From NCBI RefSeq assembly GCF_036670015.1, contig NZ_CP137636.1, forward strand, positions 1,590,501 to 1,654,500: DNA of 64,000 nt, written 5' to 3'. The notes under the pieces were generated by a model. That model made no database searches, was not told the DNA's origin, and saw only the letters and a program-made list of their open reading frames with translations. The position numbers were made by a program, and so were the translations under genes. Of this stretch, positions 62,870 through 64,000 are shown in pieces (position 1 is the stretch's first letter; the number at the start of each line of letters is the position of its first letter). The stretch is from Niallia sp. XMNu-256 (GTDB lineage Bacteria; Bacillota; Bacilli; Bacillales; Cytobacillaceae).

Positions 62870-64000
62870 ATGCATAATAATGCCTTTACAAATTTGGAAA
62901 GGTCGATCTTCCGAGCGAATCCTGACTATGAGTTGGTATCGCTTGAAACTTTGCCGCCGGAAGAGAGAAAGAATCTCGAGTTCCTCACCAGTGACCCTAG
63001 TCACTACGGAATACTCAAACCACGCTCATCCGGACTAACTCCCAAGTCCATTAGCAAAGAGACCGCAAAATTATTGAACATACTCCAACAGCCTAATCAC
63101 CTGCCCAACTTTGTCAAAGAAACGCTTCATGAACAATGCAATCAGTTGATTGCCAAGTTTGTATTGGATGGTATCCTGGAGGTTCTGATCGGTGAGTCTT
63201 TCGTATGCGGCGTGAATGCTTATGAGTTGCTCTATGGTGAAAATCAATTATCAGAGACTGTGGATAGCAGGATCCAACAACTCTCAAGGCATGCGCTCCA
63301 GTATGCACAGTTCCTAGAGATTGATGATGTGAATCAACTAACAGCACGCCTATATTCCTACAACCGAATTCCATTATCCTCCGAGTGGATGCGAATATAT
63401 CCGACAACTGATGCGGTCTTTGAGCGGTTGGTTGCCCAATCAGGTCCCAACTTTAAAAAAATGTTGGACACAAATTGGACAAAAATCTCGGACGGAATCA
63501 ATGGAGGATGGTTGAGCTGGAGTTTGAAGCAGTCAGGCCGAATAGACCGGTCCGCTTTTAATTATAAACTTTATATCAGCCCCAGACCCGAGCCTGAGGT
63601 TATGTGTGCGGCATTTCAAGAATGTACAGCCGTTTTTACCGATCTACAGGTACGGCATTTCAAAGTTGGAAAGGATGCTGTTGGCCTGTTGCGTCCTGAT
63701 AAGATGGTTGCGTACTTTACCACTTTTGAAGAATGTGAGGAAACGGCCCGCCGTCTCCAACAAACACTGCAGGGTTGCCCGGCACAAGGAACACCATTTA
63801 CAGCCGAATTTACAAAAGATGGTCTGCTCTCTTGGGGAATGGACCCTCCGCACTACACGCACCGGTCCGGCTGGCAGGATACTTCCAGCTGGCGCATCTG
63901 GGTGAGTTCCCGTTTAGCTACTGCCCTGCATGTGGCCAAAGCCACATCCTATAGCCGGATTGAACCGTGGCGATTCGCGTTGCAACGCCTCGATCTGGAG
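62870..64000 (+). CDS. HopA1-like protein, possibly RiPP-related (partial)
   Basis: An open frame of 377 codons that runs off the right edge, so the protein is incomplete. AGAGGAGGGG lies 5-14 bases before the ATG. Residues 240-290 read 'NYKLYISPRPEPEVMCAAFQ', 'FTDLQVRHFKVGKDAVGLLR' and 'PDKMVAYFTTFEECEETARR', which recall HopA1-family proteins ('..YLNPRPE...FKV....RPD.VVYY'). HopA1-like proteins act as lyases in class V lanthipeptide and thioamitide clusters; others are type III effectors. The first 230 residues I do not recognise. It is soluble, and richer in G and C with different codon use than its neighbours, which suggests recent transfer. The family call is from memory and tentative. 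Confidence 0.55.
   Translation, partial: MHNNAFTNLERSIFRANPDYELVSLETLPPEERKNLEFLTSDPSHYGILKPRSSGLTPKSISKETAKLLNILQQPNHLPNFVKETLHEQCNQLIAKFVLDGILEVLIGESFVCGVNAYELLYGENQLSETVDSRIQQLSRHALQYAQFLEIDDVNQLTARLYSYNRIPLSSEWMRIYPTTDAVFERLVAQSGPNFKKMLDTNWTKISDGINGGWLSWSLKQSGRIDRSAFNYKLYISPRPEPEVMCAAFQECTAVFTDLQVRHFKVGKDAVGLLRPDKMVAYFTTFEECEETARRLQQTLQGCPAQGTPFTAEFTKDGLLSWGMDPPHYTHRSGWQDTSSWRIWVSSRLATALHVAKATSYSRIEPWRFALQRLDLE

Overview
The window looks like DNA of a low-GC, endospore-forming Bacillaceae member (Bacillus / Peribacillus / Priestia type). The evidence is AGGAGG-type ribosome binding sites, frequent TTG/GTG starts, A/T-rich intergenic DNA, and typical sporulation genes: YjcZ-family micro-proteins, an Sda-like antikinase, a Spo0E-family phosphatase and DUF3231. 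Coding density is low, and broken genes, dispersed repeats and relics of replication and integration genes are common. A large plasmid or an accessory chromosomal region fits best; the sequence alone cannot decide which.

Region by region. 0.5-13.2 kb: single metabolic or stress genes (lactonase-like propeller, WYL regulator divergent from a GyrI-like protein, ferredoxin-reductase-like enzyme, SRPBCC and SgcJ proteins, a DEAD-box helicase, a MetE-like methyltransferase on the minus strand, DUF2935) plus a decayed plasmid/phage-type helix-turn-helix gene. 13.2-16.5 kb: a repeat-rich block with YjcZ genes, a dead radC/JAB gene, a 54-aa gene and a DUF3231 scrap. The same set recurs at 51.3-55.3 kb. 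17-28.3 kb: an ArsR regulator, a tandem glycine riboswitch in front of a NorB-like exporter, HU, a secreted repeat protein, an IS110 insertion, a paired SMR exporter and a two-component system. 28.6-32.2 kb: a tyrosine recombinase with an altered catalytic motif and a second beta-propeller protein.

33.2-36.4 kb carries a compact replication module of SPP1 type: a small DNA-binding protein, a replication initiator, a helicase loader and a DnaB-type helicase, with overlapping stop and start codons and no phage structural genes nearby. 36.5-47.4 kb mixes a nuclease, VOC protein, cold-shock protein, DUF1259, DUF2188, Spo0E, a second DEAD-box helicase and many relics (IS3, integrase, Rep_3-like initiator, YdhK, csp). 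48-50.7 kb holds small plasmid-type genes and an Sda-like antikinase. 56.9-59 kb holds a tRNA 3' end beside a shattered integrase, which marks an old integration event. 61.1-62.4 kb is a hairpin-dense region of about 650 bases leading into a radC/JAB gene; parts of it recur at 13.6, 15.0 and 44.8 kb. The right edge (62.87 kb onward) enters a large gene of different base composition that may be a HopA1-like, RiPP-type enzyme.

The strongest leads are the structured DNA/RNA upstream of the radC/JAB gene and its copies, the glycine riboswitch controlling a drug-exporter homologue, the stand-alone SPP1-type replication module, the HopA1-like gene at the edge, and two further strongly folded intergenic elements (38.8 and 54.3 kb).
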